Source: an uncultured Bacteroidales bacterium | Lineage (GTDB): Bacteria > Bacteroidota > Bacteroidia > Bacteroidales > Muribaculaceae | Assembly (NCBI GenBank): GCA_900554345.1 | Contig: USHH01000039.1 | Coordinates: 1 to 14,002, forward strand | Direction of reading: 5' to 3' | DNA length: 14,002 nucleotides | In this document: in pieces, positions 7,366 to 14,002 of the stretch | Layout: each line of letters opens with the position of its first letter | Numbering within the stretch: position 1 is the stretch's first letter | Position numbers and translations under genes: made by a program | Notes under the pieces: model-generated | The model's database searches: none | Told to the model about the DNA's origin: nothing | The model's input: only the letters and a program-made list of their open reading frames with translations

Positions 7366-10300
7366 TTACTGGGCGATGACGGCTTTCTTCACCATATTGC
7401 CGGCCTTCACCACATAGACCCCTGCGGGGAGGGTAGCGCTGATTGAACCAAAGCCTTCGGCCACTGTCTTGCCGTCGATGGCGAAGATGGCGATGGTGCC
7501 GGGGGCGGTCACTGATATCTGAGAACCTTCCACTGAGACGCCCGCATTCTGAGCATCCACGGTCTCGACACCGGAACCACGGGTGAGGCGCAGCGTGAAG
7601 CGGGCGTTGTCGGAGCCGGCCTCGGAAGTGAAGGTATAGTCATGCTCGTTGAGGTCGGTCACCTCGCCGCTTCTGTTGTCGACAAGCTCCACGGTGTAGC
7701 CGGCCGAATTGCGGGAGTCGGCGCTGACGGTATAGGAGCCGGGCGAGGAGATGCGGACGCCCACGGGATATTCGCCGTTGCCGAACGGGCGCTCGTTGAT
7801 GGCGTAGCTCACGGAACCCTGCGTCGTGAAGATCTGGGGAGCGTCGCTCATGGAGAAGAACTTCGAGGCGTCGCAGGCGATCTCATAGTCGGCCGAGGCT
7901 TCGTCGTTGACCACCAAGCGTGTGCGGTCGGCGCCGGAAGCACCCGTGATGTGGATATTGAAGATGCTGCGGGGGGAGCCTCCTGCGCTGAGCGCCGGCA
8001 TCTCCGTCTGGTTGGGGGCGTTGACGAGCTCCTGTATTCTGGTGGCGTCGTGGCGACCCTCCTTCCTGAAGGTCATGTCGCTGTCGTTGAGCTTCTGCAC
8101 GAAGAATGCCTCGAAGGGCCGGAGCGCGAAGTTATCGTCGACAAGCGAGAATGCCTCGTAGGTATAGTTGTCGTTGAGATAGCGCCACACAGTGATGGGC
8201 GTCATGTAGTCGTCGCCGCTGTCGGTCTTGACATTGTGGCGGCATAGGAAGAAGGCGTCGTAGGGATTTCCGACGAGGTTCCACGAGGAGTTGTGCTCAA
8301 AGCCCACTACAGCGTCGTTCTTCGCGAGGGCAACCTTGACATCCTCGTTGGAGAAGGCGGTGTTGGAGCCCATCGCGCTGTTCCAGCTGAAAGTGAAAGG
8401 GCCGTCGGCGGGATCGGCATGGTTGTCGGATGTCAGCACATAATGGAGTATGTAGCCCTGGCCGGCTTTAAGCACTGCGTCGGTGGAATTGGTTTCCGGA
8501 AGCAGCTTCACCCATGCCGACTGGCTCTGTTCCTCCGACTCGTTGCGGGTGGCGCGGATATGGCCGTCGTAGCGCATCACGGTCCAGAGGGCGTCTTCGG
8601 GGGTCTTTATGTCCTTCATGTTCACATTGAAGGGGAAGGAGATGAAATTCCATGCCTCGTGAGTCTGCGAACCATCGAGGAGCCGGAGGTTGACCTCCAT
8701 ATTGTCGGCAGTCACCTCACCGTCTGAGATGAAAGTGGAGGTGGGGTCGATCTGGATCTCGATGCCGTAATTGTAGGCCGGACTGTAGCTGGCGTTCTGG
8801 GTAAGTTTGGAGATGTGTATGGCCTCCGTGGACTTGTTGGTGAAGCTGCCATACCGACTGTCGCTGTTGTAATAGTCACTGTATGTGGCGGAATCACGGA
8901 GCTTGAAGCTGACAGGGTTGGCGATGCCGTTGACGGTGGTCACTTCCATCGGTCTCACGGCCTCGATATAATCCACCGCCTCATCAAGAGCCTTGTGGGA
9001 GATAAAACCCTTATAATTATCGTTGTTATAGAAATCGAGAGCGAATGCCGGCACATAGAGGGTAATCTGGTTGTTGTTTTCCCGATTCATGTCGAGGTTG
9101 CCCTGATAGGGATATGGATCAAAGCACTTAAATGACTCCAGAGAGTTCATGTGGACAAAAGAGTCATCGCTGATCTTTGAATTGTCGCGCACCGTGAGCT
9201 CCCTAACAGCAGAGTCATAAAAAACCTCGACGCTTACCTCGCAACCATGAGGAATGTCGAAAGACTCGAGGCCTGAACCCATGAAAGCCTGGCCATTGAT
9301 TTTTTTGAGACTGTTGCCGACAGTGGCAGTGCGGAGACTGGAACAATATGAGAAACAGTTTGAACCAATTGACGCGATATTAGGAAGACTCACTTCTGTG
9401 AGGCTTTTACAGTGGCTGAAAGCATAGTCTCCAATTGAGGTAATGTTGTCGAGGTTAATGTTGCTGAGGTTGTGGCATTCCTTGAAAGCATTGTCGTAGA
9501 TTCCCTTCACCTCAGATGATAGTGTGACGGTTTCCATCCAATAGAGGTCTTTGCATCCCCAGATATATGGCGCGTTACCGTCGCTCATATTGATTGTCAC
9601 GTCGCTGAGATCGAGGGATATGAGATTGGGGAGCTGGCTGAAGACATTCATGTCGTTGGTCTGGATTGTGCCGGTGATCCTCAGGTTGTAGACATCGCGG
9701 AGGTCATCGCCTGCGACGGCTTTCACGGCATCAAACAATCCCCCGGGATTGCTGTTGACGTCTGTTTTCTTCGTCCTGTGGCTTTTCGCGAAGATAGTGA
9801 ATGATGACTGCCATCCATCCTCGTTGTTGTCGCATTTGACGCGATATGCCGCAACGTCATTGTCGTTGACTATGATTTTCGGAGATGCGCCGTAGGGGTT
9901 TCCCCATATTATGGCCGGAGCGGAGGCTTCAAGTGTTATCTCCCGAATTCGACCGCTCATCAAAAAATCACCCGTCATGTGGGTATAACAGCCGGGAACA
10001 GTAATGGAAAGATTCTCTGAATCACACCAGTTGAAACCAAATTGCTGATAGCTGCAGTCTGTGAGGGTAAATGTCTTCCCATCAAGTCTGGAATCGTTTG
10101 TGCTGAATACGAATTTCACAGCTTCCGGAAGCGTGACCGATACTCCGTCAGAAGCGTCGATGCCGGAGATGTGGGGAACCGGTGTCCAGATCTCGTTTCC
10201 GTCGGCGTCTGTTCCGCTATAGATGTCATGGGTAGAGATGAGGATTTTTGTGGTTCCCTCCTGGTTGTTGTCGAATCCATAGTAATCGTTATAGTTGCCA

Positions 10301-10419
10301 TTCCATTCATGGCGTCCCTTGATCTCGAGGGTGTAGGCATGGGCAGGTGTGGTCGTGGCTTGCAGCGCGAGGAACGCGCAGGCTGCCGCGACCGTGATTC
10401 TGATGTCGGGTAGTTTCAT
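7366..10419 (-). CDS. Exported BspA-type leucine-rich-repeat protein with Por-like tail
   Basis: The protein has 1017 residues. ATG at 10419 is chosen because it directly starts a signal peptide ending AHA (about residue 28). A longer TTG-initiated frame from 10506 would overlap the promoter box. Residues about 240-435 contain LRR_5 (BspA-like) repeats with the pattern IGDYAFSHCKSLTEVSLP, capped by an ITLYVPAF segment near 450. A Bacteroidetes module follows with WNFISFPF (about 589), WNLVGNPY (about 712) and LRPFEAFFVQ (about 764). A beta-rich domain then precedes a C-terminal sorting-like tail (about 959-1017) with IFAIDGKTV and LPAGVYVVKAG. BspA-type LRRs are known from adhesins and other surface proteins of oral and gut bacteria; here the ligand is unknown. 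The gene is first in a probable operon with the two downstream surface genes. Its N-terminal half is clearly AT-richer than its C-terminal half. Confidence 0.9.
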   Translation of the reverse strand: MKLPDIRITVAAACAFLALQATTTPAHAYTLEIKGRHEWNGNYNDYYGFDNNQEGTTKILISTHDIYSGTDADGNEIWTPVPHISGIDASDGVSVTLPEAVKFVFSTNDSRLDGKTFTLTDCSYQQFGFNWCDSENLSITVPGCYTHMTGDFLMSGRIREITLEASAPAIIWGNPYGASPKIIVNDNDVAAYRVKCDNNEDGWQSSFTIFAKSHRTKKTDVNSNPGGLFDAVKAVAGDDLRDVYNLRITGTIQTNDMNVFSQLPNLISLDLSDVTINMSDGNAPYIWGCKDLYWMETVTLSSEVKGIYDNAFKECHNLSNINLDNITSIGDYAFSHCKSLTEVSLPNIASIGSNCFSYCSSLRTATVGNSLKKINGQAFMGSGLESFDIPHGCEVSVEVFYDSAVRELTVRDNSKISDDSFVHMNSLESFKCFDPYPYQGNLDMNRENNNQITLYVPAFALDFYNNDNYKGFISHKALDEAVDYIEAVRPMEVTTVNGIANPVSFKLRDSATYSDYYNSDSRYGSFTNKSTEAIHISKLTQNASYSPAYNYGIEIQIDPTSTFISDGEVTADNMEVNLRLLDGSQTHEAWNFISFPFNVNMKDIKTPEDALWTVMRYDGHIRATRNESEEQSQSAWVKLLPETNSTDAVLKAGQGYILHYVLTSDNHADPADGPFTFSWNSAMGSNTAFSNEDVKVALAKNDAVVGFEHNSSWNLVGNPYDAFFLCRHNVKTDSGDDYMTPITVWRYLNDNYTYEAFSLVDDNFALRPFEAFFVQKLNDSDMTFRKEGRHDATRIQELVNAPNQTEMPALSAGGSPRSIFNIHITGASGADRTRLVVNDEASADYEIACDASKFFSMSDAPQIFTTQGSVSYAINERPFGNGEYPVGVRISSPGSYTVSADSRNSAGYTVELVDNRSGEVTDLNEHDYTFTSEAGSDNARFTLRLTRGSGVETVDAQNAGVSVEGSQISVTAPGTIAIFAIDGKTVAEGFGSISATLPAGVYVVKAGNMVKKAVIAQ

Positions 10420-10503
10420 AATGGTAGTCGTTTTAAACGCTAAGCTGAAATCGTTTGGTTGGGTGATACAGGCCCACGGGAAACGGTGAGTCTGTATTTT
10501 CTG

Positions 10504-10511
10504 CAAATATA
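10504..10511 (-). promoter_or_regulatory. Bacteroidetes -7 promoter box for the surface-protein operon
   Basis: On the minus strand the sequence reads TATATTTG, a perfect match to the Bacteroidetes sigma-ABfr -7 consensus TAnnTTTG, within an AT-rich stretch. The -33 TTTG element is not clear at the usual spacing. The predicted start site gives a leader of about 75-80 nt before the ATG at 10419. Confidence 0.6.
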
Positions 10512-10546
10512 ATGAAAAATTATGTAATATGCTGTAAAATCGGAGG

Positions 10547-10583
10547 AAAACCCGCGAAAAAATAACAGGATACGGACGCGGGG
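10547..10583 (-). terminator. Possible weak terminator after the DUF4421 gene
   Basis: Immediately after the DUF4421 stop codon the minus strand has CCCGCG, a 20-nt loop, CGCGGG and then TTTTCC. The stem is only 6 bp and the loop long, so this is a weak candidate. It sits where the hpf-mltG operon would be expected to end, just before the next promoter box. Confidence 0.4.
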
Positions 10584-11765
10584 TCAGAAGCGGAGGCCGA
10601 TGTTGGCCTGGAGGTTCTCGATGGAGCTGAAAAGGCTCACTGTGCGGCTCTTATACCAGTGGCCGTTGAGCTTGCCTATGAGGCTGAAGAAGATGTCGCC
10701 CATATTGTAGGTGAGCGAGGAGCGCCCGGCGATGTTGAGCGACAGCATGTCGCGTCGTCCCTCCCAGTTGTCTTCGCGGCAGTGGGTGAGCCCTACCGAC
10801 GGCATGGCGCTGATGTTGAAGAGGAGCCGGCTGTTGATCACCCAGTTGAAGCCGTAGCCGAAGAGCAGGGCATAGCTGTCGTAATGGAACTCATACTCGC
10901 GTGGGTCATGCTTCAGATAAGGGAGCACCGCCGGGGGAAGCTTGTTGAAGTCGAGCGAGAGGTCGAGGTTGCAGTAGGAGAATCCGATGAGCCAGGAGCC
11001 CTGGCTACGCTTCTGGTATTTCGAGAAGTTGTAGGACGCTCCCTGCGAGTAGCGGCGGTTGTTGAAGAAGTAGTAGATGTCGAGGCCGGAGGTGCGCAGG
11101 CTGAGGCCGGGAAACTCCTTCTTGAAGAGTCGCCCGTTCTTATAGTCGCCGAATTTGCGGAGGAAGGTTCCTCCGGTGTTCTCCTGATAGTAGACCTCGG
11201 CGTTGAATCGGGCGCAGTTGAAGCCGAACTCGAATTTCTTGTGGTTGACCGACTCGGTGCCCACGAGGTTGGCGATGTCGACGGTATATCCGATGCTGAC
11301 GGCCATATACTGGAGATAGGCACCGATGTTGGAGTAGATGTTGCTCATCATGCGGATGGGCACGTCATCCTGGAAACGCATGGCGTAGGAGTCTACCCAG
11401 TTGTCGGAGACGAAGCGGAACTTCCAGCGCTTGCCGGTGCCCACCACGTAAGCGGTGTCGTAGGAGTTGAATACGCGGTCGCCCCAGTTATAGACGTTCA
11501 TGCATAGCTTCACGAACTTCGGGGCGCGGATGGAGGTGTCTTTCATGGCGAATCGGCCGTCGATGATGAGGCGCCACCACGCGGTGTCGCTCTTCTGCGG
11601 CCTCACGGAGTCGGAGGGGAGGGGAGCCACGGAGTCGGCGGGGACGGGGGCCGTGACGTAGTCGGGAGAGGAGGGGAGAGGCGCCCCCTGCGTATTGACA
11701 CAGCAATACGCCATGACCAGAAAGGCCACGGCCGCCGCCATGCGAGGGGGTAGCGATATTCTCAT
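10584..11765 (-). CDS. DUF4421 family outer-membrane beta-barrel protein
   Basis: The protein has 393 residues and begins with a signal peptide (about 1-27). A Ser/Pro-rich linker (about 28-60) has the repeated motif DSV/DSV/DTA. The rest has alternating aromatic and polar strands typical of an outer-membrane barrel, with WWRLIIDGRFAMKDTSIRAP, YNWGDRVFNSYDTAYV and a final strand ending NIGLRF, a usual outer-membrane C-terminus with terminal Phe. I recognise it as DUF4421, a Bacteroidetes family of unknown function. Its ATG overlaps the stop of the DUF2007 gene by 4 bp (ATGA), which suggests translational coupling. It is the last gene of the operon that starts at hpf. The function is unknown; location in the outer membrane is inferred from the sequence pattern. 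Confidence 0.85.
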   Translation of the reverse strand: MRISLPPRMAAAVAFLVMAYCCVNTQGAPLPSSPDYVTAPVPADSVAPLPSDSVRPQKSDTAWWRLIIDGRFAMKDTSIRAPKFVKLCMNVYNWGDRVFNSYDTAYVVGTGKRWKFRFVSDNWVDSYAMRFQDDVPIRMMSNIYSNIGAYLQYMAVSIGYTVDIANLVGTESVNHKKFEFGFNCARFNAEVYYQENTGGTFLRKFGDYKNGRLFKKEFPGLSLRTSGLDIYYFFNNRRYSQGASYNFSKYQKRSQGSWLIGFSYCNLDLSLDFNKLPPAVLPYLKHDPREYEFHYDSYALLFGYGFNWVINSRLLFNISAMPSVGLTHCREDNWEGRRDMLSLNIAGRSSLTYNMGDIFFSLIGKLNGHWYKSRTVSLFSSIENLQANIGLRF

Positions 11766-11968
11766 TGGCGGCTGAAGAGGAGGCGTCGCGCCTCGGCGGC
11801 CTGGGCGTCGGGCACGAGCAGCACTATGGAGCCGGTGCCTGAACCGGGGGCCGGAAAGAGCTCGGAGAGGGCATTGGCCTGCACTACGGCCCTGATGCCG
11901 TGGCTCTCGAGCATGCCCTTGTCGATATAGGCCTCGGGCTCGCTTGAATATTGATTGATTTCAGTCAT
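11762..11968 (-). CDS. DUF2007 family small protein
   Basis: The protein has 68 residues, the usual size for DUF2007 (putative prokaryotic signal transducing protein). It shows the family pattern: a helix with EAYIDKGMLESHGI, a central variable loop, then SIVLLVPDAQAAEARRLL. It has no signal peptide or membrane segment and should be cytoplasmic. GAGGA lies about 13 nt upstream of the ATG, further than usual. It is 13 bp downstream of mltG and overlaps the DUF4421 gene by ATGA. The biochemical role of the family is not established. Confidence 0.8.
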   Translation of the reverse strand: MTEINQYSSEPEAYIDKGMLESHGIRAVVQANALSELFPAPGSGTGSIVLLVPDAQAAEARRLLFSRQ

Positions 11969-11981
11969 ATCTTATTGATCC

Positions 11982-13037
11982 TCACTTTATGCCCCGCCTG
12001 TTGAGGGCATGCTGATAGCGCATGGCGTTGTCGAGATGCTCCTTATAGGTGGCGGCGAAGTTGTGGTAGCCGGAAAAGTCCTCGCGGGCGCACATATAGA
12101 ATTCGTCGGTCTGTTCGGAGTTGAGCACGCGGTCGATGGTGGCCACGCTGGTGGTGCGTATCGGCCCGGGGGGGAGCCCCTCGTGGAGATACGTGTTGTA
12201 GGGGGAGTCGACCTTCAGATGCTCCGCGTTGATGCGGCGTATGGAGTAGTCGTTGAGCGCGAATCTCACGGTAGGGTCGGCCTGAAGCTTCATGCCTGCC
12301 CATAGACGGTTGACATACAGCCTTCCGATGCGTCCTTTCTCGTTCTCCTTATTGGTCTCCTGGTCGACGATAGAGCAAAGCGTCATGACTTCGGCGGGGG
12401 TGAGGCGCATGTTGTCGGCGAGCTGCCGACGGTCGGGATTCCATACACGCAGGTAGTTGTCTCCGATTTTCTTTATGACGTCGCGCGGCGAGGAAGTCCA
12501 GTAGACCTCGTAGGAGTCCTCGAGGAAGAGGGAGAGGGCCTGTTCGGGGGTGAGTCCGTAGGGGGCAAGCACCGCAGGGTCGCTGAGCAGGGCGAGCAAG
12601 GAGTCGGCGGGGAAGTCGAGCCTGCGGCTTATCCTCTCGGCGAGCACCTCACGGCGGAGGAATCCGTTGAAGGTGAGGGTGACGGGATCCTGGGCGCCGC
12701 GCCGCAGGCGCCGCTGCGCCATGAAGGGGCTCATTCCCTTTGGTATCAGGTAGGCCCCGTGGCGCTTGTCATAGTCCACGTGGCGGATGCGCATCAGGCG
12801 CATCACCCGGTCGGAATAGCTCTGGCCAAGATATTTCGTGAGAGAGTCGGCCACCATCTGGCTGGTGGCCGACTTTGGAATCCTGATGATCACGTCTCTG
12901 TCGGCGCCGGAGAACACCATGGGCATGGCGGTGAAAAACGCTATCACCGCGAAAGCGATAGTGGCGTAGAGCACCACAGCGGGGAGATTGGAGACCCGGC
13001 GGTGGTGTGGCGTGGCAGAGTCGCCCGTCTGTGTCAT
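11982..13037 (-). CDS. mltG: Endolytic peptidoglycan transglycosylase MltG (YceG-like)
   Basis: MltG cleaves nascent glycan strands at the inner membrane and is thought to set their length. The 351-residue protein has a short cytoplasmic N-terminus, one membrane segment (about 18-40) and a periplasmic YceG domain. The catalytic-site motif IVDQETNKENEKGRIGRLYV contains Glu227, the expected counterpart of the catalytic Glu of E. coli MltG. Further family motifs are LQADPTVRFAL and YNTYLHEGLPPGPI. Length and motif order fit a complete protein. Its ATG overlaps the hpf stop codon by 4 bp (ATGA), so the two are probably translationally coupled, and DUF2007 follows after 13 bp. Confidence 0.95.
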   Translation of the reverse strand: MTQTGDSATPHHRRVSNLPAVVLYATIAFAVIAFFTAMPMVFSGADRDVIIRIPKSATSQMVADSLTKYLGQSYSDRVMRLMRIRHVDYDKRHGAYLIPKGMSPFMAQRRLRRGAQDPVTLTFNGFLRREVLAERISRRLDFPADSLLALLSDPAVLAPYGLTPEQALSLFLEDSYEVYWTSSPRDVIKKIGDNYLRVWNPDRRQLADNMRLTPAEVMTLCSIVDQETNKENEKGRIGRLYVNRLWAGMKLQADPTVRFALNDYSIRRINAEHLKVDSPYNTYLHEGLPPGPIRTTSVATIDRVLNSEQTDEFYMCAREDFSGYHNFAATYKEHLDNAMRYQHALNRRGIK

Positions 13038-13327
13038 TTGCGTGATTTGAATTTTTCGAGTTGCGGTTCGAGGGCTGCGAGTGCCAGGTCGACTGCCTCC
13101 TCAAAGGTGTCGGCGGTCTTAGAGGCATAGAACTCCGGAGCGTCGGCCACTATCACACGGATGCCGGCCTCCTTGTTCATCGCGGTCTCGGGCTTGATGA
13201 GACGCAGATTCACGTCGATGTCGCTCACCATCTCGTTGCGGCGGCAGAATTTCTCCACTTTCTTGTTGACAAAAGCCGTGAGCTTCTCGGTGATGTCAAA
13301 ATGGATAGCTTTGATTGAAAGTTCCAT
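13034..13327 (-). CDS. hpf: Short ribosome hibernation-promoting factor (HPF/RaiA family)
   Basis: The protein has 97 residues, matching the short HPF/YfiA type that lacks the C-terminal dimerisation domain of long HPF. It has the family layout: a first strand ELSIKAIHFDITEKL, a helix with FVNKKVEKFCRR, a strand pair including DIDVNLRLI, and a final helix beginning DTFEEAVDLALAALEPQLEKF. Such factors bind the 30S decoding region and silence ribosomes under slow growth or stress. The start has no clear Shine-Dalgarno sequence. The leader of about 85 nt contains a small hairpin (CCCTC/GAGGG, bases 13382-13399). It is the first gene of the operon with mltG, DUF2007 and DUF4421. Confidence 0.93.
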   Translation of the reverse strand: MELSIKAIHFDITEKLTAFVNKKVEKFCRRNEMVSDIDVNLRLIKPETAMNKEAGIRVIVADAPEFYASKTADTFEEAVDLALAALEPQLEKFKSRK

Positions 13328-13420
13328 AAGCTGCTGGTTTTGTGGGTTTATTTATGTTGGGCCGGCTCCCGTGGGATGCCTCCCTCACGGAAAGGAGGGC
13401 TTCGGGACTCCGACTTTTTA

Positions 13421-13428
13421 CAAAGATA
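13421..13428 (-). promoter_or_regulatory. Bacteroidetes -7 promoter box for the hpf-mltG operon
   Basis: On the minus strand the sequence reads TATCTTTG, a perfect match to TAnnTTTG, in the T-rich gap between xerC and hpf. No convincing -33 TTTG is seen at the standard spacing. The implied leader to the hpf ATG is about 85 nt. Confidence 0.6.
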
Positions 13429-13453
13429 AACAAAAAAATGCGATTTTTGCTTA

Positions 13454-13492
13454 TGTCTGACGGGAAAAATTGCACTCAGCGGGATTTCCCGC
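13454..13492 (-). terminator. Inverted repeat with T-run at the end of the xerC-like gene
   Basis: The minus strand contains GCGGGAAATCCCGC (bases 13479-13492), which directly precedes the TGA stop and overlaps the last codons. About 9 nt after it comes ATTTTT. An alternative pairing joins CGGGAAA to TTTCCCG further downstream (to about 13460). Either could act as a weak terminator that separates the recombinase gene from the hpf promoter. This is structure by inspection only. Confidence 0.4.
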
Positions 13493-14002
13493 CGTCACCG
13501 GGCCTGGCGCCGAGGGCCCTGGGATGGGCGGCGGAGTAGGCGCGCTTCATGTCGGCGAAGCTGACGTGGGTATAGATCTGGGTGGTGGCGAGCGAGGAGT
13601 GGCCCAGAAGCTCCTTCACGGAGTTGAGGTCGGCGCCGTCGTTGAGCAGGGCGGTGGCGCATGTGTGGCGCAGGGTGTGGGGGCTCTTCCTCGCGGCCGG
13701 CGTGGCGGCGAGGGCGCGATGCACCACGTCGTAGATCACCCATCCGGAGGCCGGCTCTCCCTTGTTGACGATGAGCGCGCGAGGCTCCTCCATGTCGGGC
13801 CAGAGCTCGTCGCGGGCCTTCATCCAGCGGCCGATCTCGTCAAGCAGCTGCTGCGCCACGGGAATGAGGCGGTCCTTGCCGCGCTTGCCGTGCACCCGTA
13901 TCTCTCCCGAGTGGAAGTCGATGTCGGAGTCGCGCACGGCGGCGTTCACGATCTGCCACACGGCCTCCTCGTCGGCGAACTTGACCTCGGTTTTCTGCGG
14001 GT
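13476..14002 (-). CDS. XerC-like tyrosine recombinase, N-terminus beyond window, Arg I segment apparently missing
   Basis: Tyrosine recombinases of the XerC/XerD group resolve chromosome dimers or invert and integrate DNA. The frame is open to the right edge, so the start is not seen; about 174 residues are visible. Catalytic elements present are the GK Lys of HGKRGKDR (codon at 13884-13886), His and Arg of HTLRHT (13677-13679 and 13668-13670), His of LGHSS (13599-13601) and Tyr of TQIYTH (13572-13574). The end AAHPRA is typical of XerC. The first catalytic Arg, normally in a TGLRxSEL motif just before the DSDID strand, is not there. Instead a linker-like segment (KFADEEAVWQIVNAAV) joins directly to RDSDID. 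This suggests an in-frame loss of about 20 residues, so activity is doubtful. The gene lies 148 bp upstream of hpf. Confidence 0.85.
   Translation of the reverse strand, partial: PQKTEVKFADEEAVWQIVNAAVRDSDIDFHSGEIRVHGKRGKDRLIPVAQQLLDEIGRWMKARDELWPDMEEPRALIVNKGEPASGWVIYDVVHRALAATPAARKSPHTLRHTCATALLNDGADLNSVKELLGHSSLATTQIYTHVSFADMKRAYSAAHPRALGARPGDGGKSR

Noticed and set aside
10420..10506. TTG-initiated N-terminal extension of the LRR gene
   Set aside because: The 29 extra residues precede a normal signal peptide, and the TTG falls inside the TATATTTG promoter box.
10659..11507. 282-codon plus-strand open frame opposite DUF4421
   Set aside because: Its composition (Val/Glu/Ala-rich) is that of an antisense GC shadow. 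The minus strand encodes a recognisable barrel protein with ATGA coupling.
13328..13475. tRNA gene between xerC and hpf
   Set aside because: No cloverleaf or T-arm GTTCRANNC pattern was found on either strand; the gap holds only a promoter box and small hairpins.

Overview
The window looks like chromosomal DNA of a fairly GC-rich member of the Bacteroidales, possibly Muribaculaceae or a relative. This rests on a DUF4421 outer-membrane protein, BspA-type leucine-rich repeats, Por-like (type IX secretion) C-terminal tails, TAnnTTTG promoter boxes and mostly weak Shine-Dalgarno sequences. The family assignment is inference. All eight genes I can support lie on the minus strand, so transcription runs from high to low coordinates. 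No tRNA, rRNA, CRISPR array or insertion sequence was seen.

Right part (14002 to 10584): a XerC-like tyrosine recombinase gene cut by the right edge is followed by 148 bp with a promoter box. Then comes a tight four-gene operon: hpf (short ribosome hibernation factor), mltG (endolytic transglycosylase), a DUF2007 protein and a DUF4421 outer-membrane beta-barrel protein. Two junctions are 4-bp ATGA overlaps and one gap is 13 bp. A weak hairpin plus T-run ends this unit. These are mostly housekeeping and envelope functions.

Left part (10511 to 1): after a second promoter box, three exported proteins probably form one operon, with gaps of 55 and 13 bp. They are a 1017-residue leucine-rich-repeat protein, a 2186-residue multidomain protein, and a Big_2 (bacterial Ig-like) protein cut by the left edge. 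The first two end in Por-like sorting tails and share a Bacteroidetes module with Trp-rich GW(S/N)-type motifs. The second and third share another module (VGAF...CRG...TGE). They look like co-expressed cell-surface proteins, perhaps adhesins or scaffold proteins. No enzyme domain is recognisable in any of them.

Points worth a second look are: a recombinase that appears to lack the segment carrying its first catalytic Arg; AT-rich modules inside GC-rich surface genes, which suggest domain shuffling; two Asp-Asn-Pro repeat arrays that could vary in length or drop the domain between them; and a possible loss of the tRNA/tuf genes that I recall following xerC-hpf in related genomes.
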